A stretch of 64,000 bases of DNA from Pseudoalteromonas sp. (lineage in GTDB: Bacteria > Pseudomonadota > Gammaproteobacteria > Enterobacterales > Alteromonadaceae): contig NZ_JAGYIU010000001.1 in the NCBI RefSeq assembly GCF_018402495.1, positions 186,001 through 250,000 on the forward strand. The letters are read 5' to 3'. This document shows positions 8,151-17,898 of the stretch, in pieces. Every line of letters starts with the position of its first letter. The stretch's first letter is position 1. Made by a program: the position numbers and the translations under genes. The notes under the pieces were generated by a model. That model was given only the letters and a program-made list of their open reading frames with translations. It was not told the origin of the DNA and did not search any database.

Positions 8151-9569
8151 ATGAGCCAATCATTTGCAAAAAAGACCTTTAAAAGTGTTAAAGGCAAAGC
8201 ACAAAAAGCCCTGCATCGTAGTTTAGATCAACACGTTAAGCTTGCCGTAACGGGGCTAAGTGGCAGTGGTAAAACCGCATTTATAAGTGCGCTAGTTAAG
8301 CACTTAACCTCTCAGGCCAATGACAACAACTTACCGTTTTTTGATGTGATGCGTGAACATCGTCATATTGCTACCAAAATTGTGCCCCAAGAGGCATTAA
8401 ACGTCCCCACTTTTGATTATAACCGTGCCATAAATACCTTATTACCAATAGAAGGTGAGCCTGCTTGGCCGGCATCTACAGAACGAATAAACACCTTACG
8501 TTTGGCAATTAAATACCAAAGTAATGCGGGACTGCGAGGTCATTTTTCACCGCAATCAACGTTATACCTAGATATTATTGACTACCCAGGCGAATGGCTG
8601 CTCGATTTACCTATGCTTGAACAAAGCTATACTGCGTGGTGTGAACAGCAATACCCGTTATTAAATCAGTCTCCTCGCAGCGCTACCTCAGGCGATTTTT
8701 TACACGCCGTAGAGCAGCTTGATTTACATGCCCCTGTGGATGAAAGTGAGCTTGCTAACATTGCACAACTTTATCAACGCATGCTAGTAGGGCTAAAAAA
8801 AGACACCAAACTTGCGATGCTACAACCCGGACGAATGTTAATGCCAGGCGACTTGCAAGGTGCGCCGTTATTGTTATTTTTTCCAATTAACCCTGAAATG
8901 ATGAAAGATGATGTGGTGGCGGGTTCTAATTTAGCGCATTTAATTAAACGCTTTAATGCATACGTAAAAGAAGTGGTTAAGCCATTTTATAATGAGCATT
9001 TTCGTCACTTTGACCGCCAAATTGTGTTGGTTGATGTACTCAGTGCATTAAATGAAGGCCATGACACTCTGCATGAGCAAAGTCGTGTTATTAATCAATT
9101 GTTGGCACATTTTAGTTATGGAGAGTCTGGCTTTTTTAAACGTTTATTCAAACCGAATATTGATAAAATATTGTTTGCAGCTAATAAGTCAGATCACATC
9201 AGCGCTAAGCATCATAAAGCGTTAGCCTTGTTACTCGATTCGTTAGTTAAAGAGCAAAGTAATCATTTAAAGTTTGATGGGGTACAAATTGAAACTATGG
9301 CTATGTCATCAATTACCGCAACCCAGCCTCGCCAAGTGGTTGATAAAGGTCAAACCCTTGATTGCGTTTACGGTAAACCTTTAAATGAGCATGAGTGGCT
9401 GACTTATTTACCACCAGAGCCGCCAAGTAGAATGCTTAATAAAAGTGAGTGGCCAGCGCAAGGGTTTGAATTTTTGTCATTTTCGCCGATGCCAAGCCCC
9501 GACAAGCAACTTAAACATATTCGATTAGATCATGTGATGCAGTACTTGCTAGGAGATAAATTAACATGA
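8151..9569 (+). CDS. ycjX: YcjX family P-loop GTPase-like protein (DUF463)
   Basis: Stress-induced P-loop protein that accompanies psp genes in many gammaproteobacteria; its exact reaction is not established. The 472-residue protein has a Walker A GLSGSGKTAF near residues 35-44, the YcjX-typical YLDIIDYPGEWLLDLP segment (Walker B region), and an NKSD motif that fits a GTP-binding specificity element. The stop overlaps the ycjF start by 4 bases (ATGA), and the pair follows pspC by about 60 bases, so it is probably under the same psp control. Confidence 0.92.
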   Translation: MSQSFAKKTFKSVKGKAQKALHRSLDQHVKLAVTGLSGSGKTAFISALVKHLTSQANDNNLPFFDVMREHRHIATKIVPQEALNVPTFDYNRAINTLLPIEGEPAWPASTERINTLRLAIKYQSNAGLRGHFSPQSTLYLDIIDYPGEWLLDLPMLEQSYTAWCEQQYPLLNQSPRSATSGDFLHAVEQLDLHAPVDESELANIAQLYQRMLVGLKKDTKLAMLQPGRMLMPGDLQGAPLLLFFPINPEMMKDDVVAGSNLAHLIKRFNAYVKEVVKPFYNEHFRHFDRQIVLVDVLSALNEGHDTLHEQSRVINQLLAHFSYGESGFFKRLFKPNIDKILFAANKSDHISAKHHKALALLLDSLVKEQSNHLKFDGVQIETMAMSSITATQPRQVVDKGQTLDCVYGKPLNEHEWLTYLPPEPPSRMLNKSEWPAQGFEFLSFSPMPSPDKQLKHIRLDHVMQYLLGDKLT

Positions 9570-10594
9570 GTGAGTCAACGCAACAGTTTCAAGCAGGGCG
9601 TCGTATTAGTGCACAAAGTATTGAGCAAAACGAGCCTGCGTTAACACCCGCTAAAATTATTGAACACGGACAAAGTGATTACACCTCTGAGTTTGAGGAT
9701 GATGCGCTTGAGCCTGAAGTTGATTTAGAGCCGGTGTATAAAAAGTCAAAATGGCAAACGCTCAAAGGTGTGTTTGCGCTCAGCTTTATTATTTTAGTAC
9801 TGCTAGAGTTTGGGTTTTCTATTGTGCTTGCTTATCAGCAATCGCTTATTTTGGGCAGTGTTTATTTAACCGCCGTGGTAAGTGCTCTGCTATTAATAAC
9901 AAGATTGTTATGGCGAGAGTATCGGATGTTGCGCAGTTTAAAACGTAATCAGCTGCATCGCCATGAAGCCGATAGGCTATTAAACAGTGAGCAAGTGGGT
10001 GGTGCACTCCCTTGGCTTGAAAAATTGAACAAGCACCAGCAGTTAGATAATTTTGAAAACTTTAAAAACCAAGTTGCTACGCACCATAGTGATAAAGAAA
10101 TAATGACACTTTACGCTAATAGCTTACTGGTAACGCAAGACACCCAAGCTAAAAAGCTTATAAACCGCTTTGCAACAGAGTCAGCCTTATTAGTCGCATT
10201 AAGCCCTCTTGCGCTGGTGGATATGATAGCGGTGCTATGGCGCGGTACAAAATTAATTGAACAAATAGGTAAAATTTATGGCATTGGTTTTGGTTACGCC
10301 AGTCGCATTAAACTCTACCGAATGCTGTTAAAACAAGTCATGTTTGTAGGCAGTGCAGAGCTTGTATCTGATTTAGCGGCCACGGCACTTAGTGCTGAGC
10401 TATTAGGCAAACTTTCAGGGCGAGCCGCACAAGGCGTCAGTGCGGGTATATTTACAGCTCGTATAGGCTATAAAGCCATGGAATTAAGCCGACCATTACC
10501 GCGTCTTGAAAATAAACGCAGCTTGTTAAAAGAAACTGTTCAAGGGATTGCGAGTAAAATTATGAGTCGCACAAAGAGAGCCCAGAGTAAATAG
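9566..10594 (+). CDS. ycjF: YcjF family inner-membrane protein (TIGR01620 / DUF697)
   Basis: Partner of YcjX, 342 residues. An acidic N-terminal cytosolic tail is followed by two close membrane helices (about 68-90 and 95-113). The C-terminal DUF697 part has the conserved LSPLALVDMIAVLWRGTKLI and YGIGFGYASRIKLY segments. Function is unknown beyond psp-linked stress expression. It is translationally coupled to ycjX through ATGA and ends the psp-ycj block. Confidence 0.92.
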   Translation: MSESTQQFQAGRRISAQSIEQNEPALTPAKIIEHGQSDYTSEFEDDALEPEVDLEPVYKKSKWQTLKGVFALSFIILVLLEFGFSIVLAYQQSLILGSVYLTAVVSALLLITRLLWREYRMLRSLKRNQLHRHEADRLLNSEQVGGALPWLEKLNKHQQLDNFENFKNQVATHHSDKEIMTLYANSLLVTQDTQAKKLINRFATESALLVALSPLALVDMIAVLWRGTKLIEQIGKIYGIGFGYASRIKLYRMLLKQVMFVGSAELVSDLAATALSAELLGKLSGRAAQGVSAGIFTARIGYKAMELSRPLPRLENKRSLLKETVQGIASKIMSRTKRAQSK

Positions 10595-10729
10595 TTGGCA
10601 ATATTTGTGTACAGCTTTTTGAGTAAAGTTTGCACAAATAGCCATCTGAGCATCCGGCATGCTTGTGATTTAAAGTGCGGTGCGTTTTATTTATGTAATT
10701 GACACACATAATAAAAACGAGAGCACACA

Positions 10730-11911
10730 ATGAGCAAGCATCATCCACACACCCAATGTATCCATGGCCCACAAAAAGCCAATGATCCCCATGGCGCATT
10801 AACCTCGCCATTATACCAAACATCGACATTTCATTTTGAAAATGCCGCCCAAGGTGCTGCACGGTTTGCTGGCGATGAGCCCGGTTATATTTATACGCGT
10901 TTAGGTAACCCTACCACCACTGAACTTGAACAAAAAGTAGCGCAATTAGAGGGCTGTGAGGCAGCGGCGGCAACAGCTACAGGTATGGGGGCGGTATCGG
11001 CTTCGGTACTGAGCTTTTTATCACAAGGCGATCACTTAGTTGCATCAAGTGCGCTTTATGGCTGCACCTTTGCCTTTTTTGCGCATATGTTGCCGCGTTG
11101 GGGCATTGAAGTCACCTTTGTGGATATGACCAATGAAGATGAGTTACGTGCTGCAATACAGCCTAATTCAAAAATGATATTTGCAGAGACACCGATAAAC
11201 CCAACGATGGCCGTTATTGATTTAGCACTTATTGGTGATGTAGCAAAACAGCATAATTTAATAAGTGTGGTCGACAATACCTTTTTAACGCCGCTGCTGC
11301 AGTCACCTAAACAATACGGCATCGATATTATTATGCACAGTGCTACCAAGTATTTAAATGGTCACGGCGATGTAGTCGCAGGTATTGTGTGTGGATCCCT
11401 TGAGCACATTACACATATTAAAATGACGGTGTTAAAAGATATAGGCGCGACGATTAGCCCACACGATGCATGGTTAATTAACCGAGGTTTAAAAACATTA
11501 GCTATACGGGTAGAGCGTCATTGTCAGAGTGCGCAAACGATTGCTGAATATTTAGAGGCTCACCCTCAAGTGAGTAAAGTGTACTATCCTGGGCTTAAGT
11601 CACACCCAGGTCATCGGTTTATTGGTAAGCAAATGAAAGCCGCTGGCGGTGTTATTGCTTTTGAAATTAAAGGGAGTTTAACCGACGGTGAGCAGTTTAT
11701 TGATAGCATGAAGCTATGTACCTTAGCGGTTAGCTTAGGCGATGCCGAAACGCTTATTCAACACCCCGCATCGATGACCCATTCGCCTTACACACCCGAT
11801 GAAAGATTAGCAGCCGGAATTAGTGATGGTTTAATTCGTTTATCAGTTGGGCTTGAAGATGTTAACGATATTATTAACGATCTCAACCAAGCATTTACTA
11901 AAATAGCGTAA
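10730..11911 (+). CDS. megL: Methionine gamma-lyase (PLP-dependent)
   Basis: Splits L-methionine into methanethiol, ammonia and 2-oxobutanoate in the cytosol. The 393-residue protein is a Cys/Met metabolism PLP enzyme. The PLP lysine is in SATKYLNGHGD (K207). The key pair for methionine gamma-lyase, tyrosine and cysteine in ALYGCTFAF (Y110, C112), matches Tyr114 and Cys116 of the Pseudomonas putida enzyme, which separates it from cystathionine lyases that usually lack this Cys. It stands alone, with phhAB downstream. Methanethiol release would fit a marine sulfur-cycling bacterium (inference). Confidence 0.9.
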   Translation: MSKHHPHTQCIHGPQKANDPHGALTSPLYQTSTFHFENAAQGAARFAGDEPGYIYTRLGNPTTTELEQKVAQLEGCEAAAATATGMGAVSASVLSFLSQGDHLVASSALYGCTFAFFAHMLPRWGIEVTFVDMTNEDELRAAIQPNSKMIFAETPINPTMAVIDLALIGDVAKQHNLISVVDNTFLTPLLQSPKQYGIDIIMHSATKYLNGHGDVVAGIVCGSLEHITHIKMTVLKDIGATISPHDAWLINRGLKTLAIRVERHCQSAQTIAEYLEAHPQVSKVYYPGLKSHPGHRFIGKQMKAAGGVIAFEIKGSLTDGEQFIDSMKLCTLAVSLGDAETLIQHPASMTHSPYTPDERLAAGISDGLIRLSVGLEDVNDIINDLNQAFTKIA

Positions 11912-11913
11912 GG

Positions 11914-11931
11914 TGTAATTTATTATTTACG
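11914..11931 (+). promoter_or_regulatory. TyrR/PhhR-like operator, distal box
   Basis: TGTAAT-N6-TTTACG matches the TyrR box TGTAAA-N6-TTTACA at 10 of 12 fixed positions. It lies 2 bases after the megL stop and about 230 bases before phhA. Confidence 0.6.
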
Positions 11932-11988
11932 GTAATTTCGATCTGTAAGTGCTTATATATATAGGGTGTGTTTTTATCTTTGCTTTGG

Positions 11989-12006
11989 TGTAATCATAAA
12001 TTTACG
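11989..12006 (+). promoter_or_regulatory. TyrR/PhhR-like operator, proximal box
   Basis: A second TGTAAT-N6-TTTACG with both half-sites identical to the distal box, starting 75 bases after it (about seven helical turns). It lies about 150 bases before phhA. Phenylalanine hydroxylase genes are known TyrR/PhhR targets in other gammaproteobacteria, so a pair of operators here is plausible. Confidence 0.65.
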
Positions 12007-12149
12007 ATCTGCGTGATCTGCGAAAGTATTGATCTAAGTCAAGCTATTAAACTTTTGTTCACTTTTGCATAGTATGGCTACATCGAATAGCCGAGCACGT
12101 GGCTATTATTTTGACACCGATTTAGGGTTTAAACCCAAAGAAGGTATTT

Positions 12150-12947
12150 ATGGCTAAAGCAAGTAATTACACCTCTAAAACACCAGATGAAAATGGCGTT
12201 ATACACTGGAGCGATGAAGAAAATAAAATTTGGTCTGAGCTTGTAGCACGCCAACTTGCGTGCATTGAAGGCAAAGCCTGTGACGAGTACATGCAAGGGT
12301 TAAAAAAAATCAATCTACCGCATGATCGTATTCCACAGCTAAGTGAGCTAAACGAAGTGCTATTGGCAACAACAGGTTGGCAAGTAGCCCCTGTACCTGC
12401 ACTAATCGACTTTGATGAGTTTTTTAGACTACTGGCCAACAAGCAGTTTCCTGTTGCTACGTTTATTCGTAGCCGTGAAGAATTTGATTATTTACAAGAG
12501 CCCGATATTTTTCACGAAATATTCGGCCACTGTGCCATGCTAACAAATCCTGACTTTGCTGAATTTACGCATAAGTACGGGCAACTAGGTTACGCGGCAG
12601 AGAAAAAAGACCGCGTTTATTTAGCGCGCATGTATTGGTTTACGGTTGAATTTGGCTTGATGCAAACCGAAAAAGGGTTACGAATTTACGGCGGCGGAAT
12701 TTTATCAAGCCCAGGAGAAACCCAATACGTGTACTCAAATACACCAGAAATCAATCCAATGAATGTGTTAGACGTGCTGCGCACGCCATATCGTATCGAT
12801 ATTATGCAGCCTTTGTACTACACCATTAATTCGATTCATGATCTGTTTGAAATATCGCAAATGGATATAATGACTTTAGTTGAGCAAGCTAAATCGCTTG
12901 GTTTGCACGACCCTAAGTTTCCCCCAAAAGAAAAATTAGCTAGTTAA
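12150..12947 (+). CDS. phhA: Phenylalanine-4-hydroxylase
   Basis: Iron- and tetrahydropterin-dependent monooxygenase turning L-phenylalanine into L-tyrosine in the cytosol, the first step of phenylalanine breakdown. The 265-residue protein has bacterial single-domain length. The iron ligands are visible as His122 and His127 in FHEIFGHCAML and Glu167 in WFTVEFGL. The pterin-recycling partner phhB follows 34 bases later, so the two form an operon. Two TyrR-like boxes upstream suggest aromatic-amino-acid control. Confidence 0.96.
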   Translation: MAKASNYTSKTPDENGVIHWSDEENKIWSELVARQLACIEGKACDEYMQGLKKINLPHDRIPQLSELNEVLLATTGWQVAPVPALIDFDEFFRLLANKQFPVATFIRSREEFDYLQEPDIFHEIFGHCAMLTNPDFAEFTHKYGQLGYAAEKKDRVYLARMYWFTVEFGLMQTEKGLRIYGGGILSSPGETQYVYSNTPEINPMNVLDVLRTPYRIDIMQPLYYTINSIHDLFEISQMDIMTLVEQAKSLGLHDPKFPPKEKLAS

Positions 12948-12981
12948 TTTTTAAAAAGTAACGCTAAACTAAGGATTTAAA

Positions 12982-13326
12982 ATGTCTTCATTAAGTGAAC
13001 AAAAATGTGAAGCCTGCCATGCAGATGCGCCAAAAGTATCAGATGCAGAACTGGCTGAATTAATAAAAAAAATTCCTGACTGGGTGCCAGAAGTACGCGA
13101 CGGTATTATGCAATTAGAGCGCGTTTATAAGTTTAAAAACTTTAAGCAAGCCATTGCATTTACTAATAAAGTTGGCGATATGGCGGAAGACGAAGGCCAT
13201 CACCCAGGTCTATTAACCGAATGGGGCAAAGTAACCGTGACTTGGTGGAGCCATTCAATTAAAGGTTTGCATAAAAACGATTTTATTTGTGCCGCTAAAA
13301 CAGACGATGTATTTAACGCGCTGTAA
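12982..13326 (+). CDS. phhB: Pterin-4-alpha-carbinolamine dehydratase
   Basis: Removes water from the 4a-hydroxy-tetrahydropterin made by PhhA so the cofactor can be reduced again. It has 114 residues with the family core [18 protein letters not shown], containing the catalytic histidines, and [14 protein letters not shown]. The N-terminal [12 protein letters not shown] stretch is typical of the bacterial PhhB group. It is the second gene of the phhAB operon and is followed by a terminator. Confidence 0.95.
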   Translation: MSSLSEQKCEACHADAPKVSDAELAELIKKIPDWVPEVRDGIMQLERVYKFKNFKQAIAFTNKVGDMAEDEGHHPGLLTEWGKVTVTWWSHSIKGLHKNDFICAAKTDDVFNAL

Positions 13327-13346
13327 TTAATTAGATTAGAATAAAC

Positions 13347-13375
13347 AAAAAGGCACTGCAAAGTGCCTTTTTTAT
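13347..13375. terminator. Bidirectional terminator between phhB and the BCCT transporter
   Basis: The inverted repeat AGGCACT-GCAA-AGTGCCT is flanked by an A-run on the left and a T-run on the right, so it can end phhAB and the converging BCCT gene. Confidence 0.9.
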
Positions 13376-13389
13376 GTGTGGTTAGTTAC

Positions 13390-15420
13390 TTAGGTTTTAT
13401 CTGCGTTTAACATGTCATCATGCTCAGCCATATCCCAAGGAAGTTCGCCTGGGCTATTACCTAGAAAGTGTAAGTAGTTCTCAAACTGATCAAGAATATC
13501 TTTCACAATACCATCTTCACTATAGCCATAAACATCGTATGACAGACCACCACGACGTAAAAATACATCAGCCTTATAATACATTTCAGTATTATCATTA
13601 TCTGTCCGCAGCTCTGAGTAAGCAAAGCTCGGCATAGGGTGTTCAGTGAGGCGAATATCGTAAACAAAGTCAACATGTTCATGGCGCAGCACCGTTAAAT
13701 GAGCGCGGCCTAAATTCGTATCAAATTCCACCACTGCATGCCATTTTCGAGACTTTAATTCAGCTTGTACGGCTTTCATTGCCTCTACCACCACAGTGCC
13801 AATAAATGTGTGCACTTTTTCTTTATTAGGGTAGTCAACCATGGCTGCTAAACGACGCTTCCAATGAGATAAATTAATGTTACGGTTACTTAGAGTATGT
13901 GCTTGTAAGCTGTTGTCTCGGTGGCCTTCAATTTTTAGAGCGCGCCATAGCCCCGTAGTTGCGATAAGCATAATAATAGCAAAGGGTAAGGCGCTGACTA
14001 TAGTCATAGTTTGCAAAGCACTGAGGCCGCCTGCAACTAATAGAACAGATGCTACAGCGCCTTCAAGTATCGCCCAAAACACGCGTTGCCAAGCCGGCGT
14101 ATTAATGCTTCCTCCAGAGGCGAGTGAATCAATGACTAAAGAGCCTGAATCAGATGATGTAACAAAAAAAGTTATGATCAAAATGACAGTGAGCAGTGAA
14201 ATGAAAAATGACAGTGGTAACACTTCAAATAATTGAAATAATGCGACGGCATGATTTGCTTGTACATCGCCAATAAGCGTATCAAACCCCTCATTCATAA
14301 TTAAGTTAAGTGCCGTATCACCAAAGACTGAAAACCATAAAAAGGTAAAAATAGTGGGAACTAACATTACCCCAACAACAAATTGTCGGATGGTCCTGCC
14401 ACGGCTAATTTTTGCGATGAACATACCCACAAACGGTGCCCACGCAATCGTCCAGCCAAATATAAATAAAGTCCAGTTACCAATCCAATCACTGCGACTA
14501 TAAGCTTGTAAATTAAAAGTACGCTCAACAATACCGCTTAGGTAGCTGCCGGTATTTTGTAAAAATGATTCTAAGATGTGAATAGTTGGGCCAATTAAAA
14601 ACACAAAAGTCATTAGTGAAACCGCTATGGTCATATTCACAATTGATAATCGCTTGACCCCTTTATCCATACCGGCTACCACTGAGAGTGTTGCTGCCGC
14701 AGTAATTACGGCGATCGCGGTAATTTGCACTGTGGTATTAATAGGGATGTTTGGCCATAAGTAATGTAGGCCAGCATTTATTTGGGTAACCGAAAGCCCT
14801 AGTGTAGTGGCAATACCAAATAAAGTACCTAATATGGCAAATACATCCACAGTATGGCCGATTGGGCCATAAATTTTATCGCCAATAAGTGGATACAAGG
14901 CAGAGCGAATAGACAGTGGTAAGCCATGGCGAAATGCAAAATAAGCAAGCACTAAACCAACAATTCCATAGATAGCCCAAATATGAAATCCCCAATGGAA
15001 AAAGGCAATTTGCATTGCCTGCTTGGCGGCATCAACGGTTTCAGCCGCACCCGATGGCGGGGATGCGTAATGCAGCACAGGTTCAGCAACACCAAAGTAA
15101 AGCAGTGCCACGCCATAACCGGCAGAAAAGAGCATGGCAAACCATTCACCAAAGCTGTATTGTGGCTCTGCATGATCAGGGCCTAGTTTTATATTCCCCC
15201 AGCTAGAAGCCGCGACTGAGACAATAAATACCAAGAAAATAGCGACAGACAACATATAAAACCAGCCAAAGGTTTCTGTTATCCACGCAAGGGCGACACT
15301 AAATACCTGACCAGCGAGTTCAGGGTTACTACTTGTACCAATCACCAAAAGTAGAATAATAAATACTGCAGGCAAAAATACAGGTAGCAAAATGGTTGAG
15401 CGTAAAGCAGTTTTTGTCAT
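13390..15420 (-). CDS. BCCT family transporter, BetT-like (choline / betaine type)
   Basis: Inner-membrane secondary transporter for a quaternary ammonium compound, 676 residues, close to the 677 of E. coli BetT. About twelve hydrophobic helices fill residues 10-500. Family motifs include AGYGVALLYFGVAEP in the glycine-rich helix, FHWGFHIWAIY, and the BCCT signature GMFIAKISRGRTIRQFV. A soluble C-terminal tail of about 170 residues matches the long regulatory tail of BetT, linked to osmotic control in that family. Substrate is not proven, as no bet genes are next to it. It is a single gene with its own terminator. Confidence 0.88.
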   Translation of the reverse strand: MTKTALRSTILLPVFLPAVFIILLLVIGTSSNPELAGQVFSVALAWITETFGWFYMLSVAIFLVFIVSVAASSWGNIKLGPDHAEPQYSFGEWFAMLFSAGYGVALLYFGVAEPVLHYASPPSGAAETVDAAKQAMQIAFFHWGFHIWAIYGIVGLVLAYFAFRHGLPLSIRSALYPLIGDKIYGPIGHTVDVFAILGTLFGIATTLGLSVTQINAGLHYLWPNIPINTTVQITAIAVITAAATLSVVAGMDKGVKRLSIVNMTIAVSLMTFVFLIGPTIHILESFLQNTGSYLSGIVERTFNLQAYSRSDWIGNWTLFIFGWTIAWAPFVGMFIAKISRGRTIRQFVVGVMLVPTIFTFLWFSVFGDTALNLIMNEGFDTLIGDVQANHAVALFQLFEVLPLSFFISLLTVILIITFFVTSSDSGSLVIDSLASGGSINTPAWQRVFWAILEGAVASVLLVAGGLSALQTMTIVSALPFAIIMLIATTGLWRALKIEGHRDNSLQAHTLSNRNINLSHWKRRLAAMVDYPNKEKVHTFIGTVVVEAMKAVQAELKSRKWHAVVEFDTNLGRAHLTVLRHEHVDFVYDIRLTEHPMPSFAYSELRTDNDNTEMYYKADVFLRRGGLSYDVYGYSEDGIVKDILDQFENYLHFLGNSPGELPWDMAEHDDMLNADKT

Positions 15421-15674
15421 ATTAATCCTTAATATTAATTGCTAACTTTCAAGTATGCTTGCCTACCTTATTATATCTTACACTTGTTGGCTAATTCAGT
15501 TGCTTGTTTTATATACTTATATCGGATGAAGGTATAAAGTTTAGAGTAATTAGCTGAGTGCGATAAAGCCAGATGATGTTGGTCGTTATTTTGTGCTTTT
15601 ACTTTTCCAGTTACAAAATGAAAGATTAGGTACTGTGAAATTTATACAATTGTTGAGTCTGATAAGGAAGTTAA

Positions 15675-16466
15675 ATGTTACCTAAAGATAATGAAATGAT
15701 TTTTATAGAAAAAAGTACAAGATGGGTATTAGGGTTTATCCTAATTTCAGTTTCAATTGCTTTTTATTATTATAATAATGCTTTTGGTTGGTTTAGCCCT
15801 GCAGCAAATCGGGGCGATTGGGGAGCTATGGGGGATTATTTCGGTGGTTTAGTTAATCCGATTTTATCTTTCGCGACTATTTTACTTCTCTTATTCTCTA
15901 TAAAAATTCAAGTTAAAGAATTAAAAGCGACTACACAAGAATTAAAAGAGACTAAGGAGGTACATCAGGAGTCCGTTATAGCTCAAGATCGAAACTTGAT
16001 GTTTACTCCCCTTACAAAAAGAATAGATCAAATTATTAATGATATTCAGGAGCTAAATGGTCAACCAATAATAAGTATGGACAATATAGAAAGTAACATC
16101 CAGTTTGTAGAAAAGCATTCAAATTTATTTGATTTAAATAAAAAAGGGCTAAAAGGATTTGAGTCCATGAATCACTCCTTCAAAGCAAAGTATAAAGAGG
16201 GCTTAGTTAAGAATTTAAACGAGTTAAAAAGAAGTCTTTTTAAAATGAATATGATTTTAAGTGAACTATATAGAGTTAGAACACCAAAGATAGCATTTAT
16301 TACTGATGACTTAGAGAATTTAGCTAACTTTTTAATAGGACTAACTAGTAATTTGGAAGCTGAATTTGATGCTAGTTTAAAATACAATGATATAGACGTT
16401 ATCGCAGGTTTAAAAAAGGATGTTTCAAAGCTAGATGAGTATTTATATTCAGAAAGATTTCAATAA
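15675..16466 (+). CDS. Membrane protein resembling putative phage abortive infection protein (AbiC-like, PF16872 type)
   Basis: A 263-residue protein with two membrane helices (about 13-33 and 54-76) around the segment WGAMGDYFGGLVNPILSF, a pattern I associate with the putAbiC family. A charged coiled coil (KIQVKELKATTQELKETKEV) and a cytosolic helical domain follow. The start has a good AGGA site 7 bases upstream. The gene is AT-rich compared with its neighbours, has no operon partner and sits between unrelated housekeeping genes, which suggests acquisition. The family assignment is by pattern only, and an anti-phage role is inferred from the family name. Confidence 0.6.
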   Translation: MLPKDNEMIFIEKSTRWVLGFILISVSIAFYYYNNAFGWFSPAANRGDWGAMGDYFGGLVNPILSFATILLLLFSIKIQVKELKATTQELKETKEVHQESVIAQDRNLMFTPLTKRIDQIINDIQELNGQPIISMDNIESNIQFVEKHSNLFDLNKKGLKGFESMNHSFKAKYKEGLVKNLNELKRSLFKMNMILSELYRVRTPKIAFITDDLENLANFLIGLTSNLEAEFDASLKYNDIDVIAGLKKDVSKLDEYLYSERFQ

Positions 16467-16610
16467 GATTAAAAAGGTCCCTAAGGGTCCATTCCCTATC
16501 AATATACAATTAAAGTTTAACTAATACGCGTTTATTTTAAAATTTTTAAGGTCTCGGTATATGTATAGCCTACGTTTAACCCAGAAATACTCAGCGCTGA
16601 CAACTTAAAG

Positions 16611-17642
16611 CTATAAACTTTTCTCCCAATCACATTGTTTTACCAGCTCAAACCAAGGGCTGTTAAAGTCTTTAGCGACAATAGGAGCGGGTAAGGTTAC
16701 AGCTATATCTAGTTTGTTGGCTAAATAGCGCGCGACCAGTTGTTTCATTTTATCACTTTCTAATTGCTCATACGCTGTTTGTAACTGTTGTTTGTCTTTT
16801 TGACGTATAAAGCCCTCAGTCAAATTTTTGTAGCCTATTTCAAGCCAAAGAAGTAATGCTTGTTTTGTTTCGTTGGGAAAGGCATGGGTTAATGTGGCTG
16901 TTGGGCTATAGAGTCGCTCAAAGTTAATTTGCTGCTCTTGGATCAAAAAAACCATTAATAAATTAAGTCCGGTTGAGATTTGCCCCGCGCGCTTATCAAT
17001 GTTTTGGTTATTATTTAATGCACTTCTAAAATAGCGTTCAGCGTCGGCTATATTGCCTTCATCAAGTGCTATATAACCTAAATTACTTTCTATGAGCGCA
17101 ATTATATTTGTTAGCGCTAAGCGTTTAGCCAATGGATAGCTCTTTTTGTAAAGTGCCTTTGCTTCAATAAGATCGTTCTGTGATCTTGCCAAAAGAGCCA
17201 TGCTGTTCGTTAAAGTTAACCGTTGGCGGTCGTTGTGTGCATATTGATAAGCACACTTAAACGAATGGTGTGCATCGGTTAGATACTCTGCATGGCGAAG
17301 CCAAATACCTAACGCGCTCAAAATAGTGGTCAAATTTTGTTTGAAGTAGTCAGTTTGGTGATAATTAAATACGTCCTCAATAGACTTGTAGAGTTGATCG
17401 TACTGACTTGTAGGTACAGCTGCTCTGGCATATAAAAGATGCCATCGAATGGCCAGTTTAGGCGGTAATTTATCTCGTGCTGAAAGACTTTCTAGAATTT
17501 TAATCGACTGAGCGGGGTTTACGATAAGATAATCTTCAGCTTCATCTAAGTGACGCTCAAAGTCAGCGAAATCACTAGCAATGACTTGTGTGCAAATTAA
17601 TAATGCAAAGCAACAAACAATGAATAATCGCAACAGCGTCAC
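16611..17642 (-). CDS. Exported TPR-repeat protein of unknown function
   Basis: A 343-residue protein with a clear signal peptide (hydrophobic 4-20, cleavage near VIASDF), so probably periplasmic. Several helical repeats of TPR type are visible, for example ARSQNDLIEAKALYKKSYPL and NLGYIALDEGNIADAERYFR. No catalytic motif is seen. It resembles the TPR N-terminal sensor halves of some Alteromonadales signalling proteins but has no HTH, GGDEF or kinase part. The start is GTG. It stands alone. Confidence 0.7.
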   Translation of the reverse strand: MTLLRLFIVCCFALLICTQVIASDFADFERHLDEAEDYLIVNPAQSIKILESLSARDKLPPKLAIRWHLLYARAAVPTSQYDQLYKSIEDVFNYHQTDYFKQNLTTILSALGIWLRHAEYLTDAHHSFKCAYQYAHNDRQRLTLTNSMALLARSQNDLIEAKALYKKSYPLAKRLALTNIIALIESNLGYIALDEGNIADAERYFRSALNNNQNIDKRAGQISTGLNLLMVFLIQEQQINFERLYSPTATLTHAFPNETKQALLLWLEIGYKNLTEGFIRQKDKQQLQTAYEQLESDKMKQLVARYLANKLDIAVTLPAPIVAKDFNSPWFELVKQCDWEKSL

Positions 17643-17743
17643 CTTTACAGCATAGTATTGTACTTATAACTATAGTTATCGGTGTTGACAAAGCAATACT
17701 ATTAAAAGGTACAGATGTTGAAAAAAGGTATTATAAAGCGACT

Positions 17744-17780
17744 AAAAAGCCCTAATGCTATAAAAGTTTAGGGCTTTTTT
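17744..17780. terminator. Terminator downstream of dapD
   Basis: The arms AAAAAGCCCTAA and TTAGGGCTTTTT form a 12-bp perfect stem around a 12-base loop, with T-runs readable in either direction. It lies about 120 bases beyond the dapD stop, in the minus-strand transcription direction. Confidence 0.8.
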
Positions 17781-17898
17781 ATACAATTAAGTTTTCGCTA
17801 ACACATTTAACTTTAACGTGTCGTTGGGTTTCGTTTTACTCAACCCAACCTAGGTTTAAAATCAATCTGCTTAGTAGCGGATAGCTAAAAACAGCTCT

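Noticed and set aside
16480..16500. GGTCCC-TAA-GGGTCC as a terminator after the AbiC-like gene
   Set aside because: The stem contains a mismatch and is not followed by a T-run.
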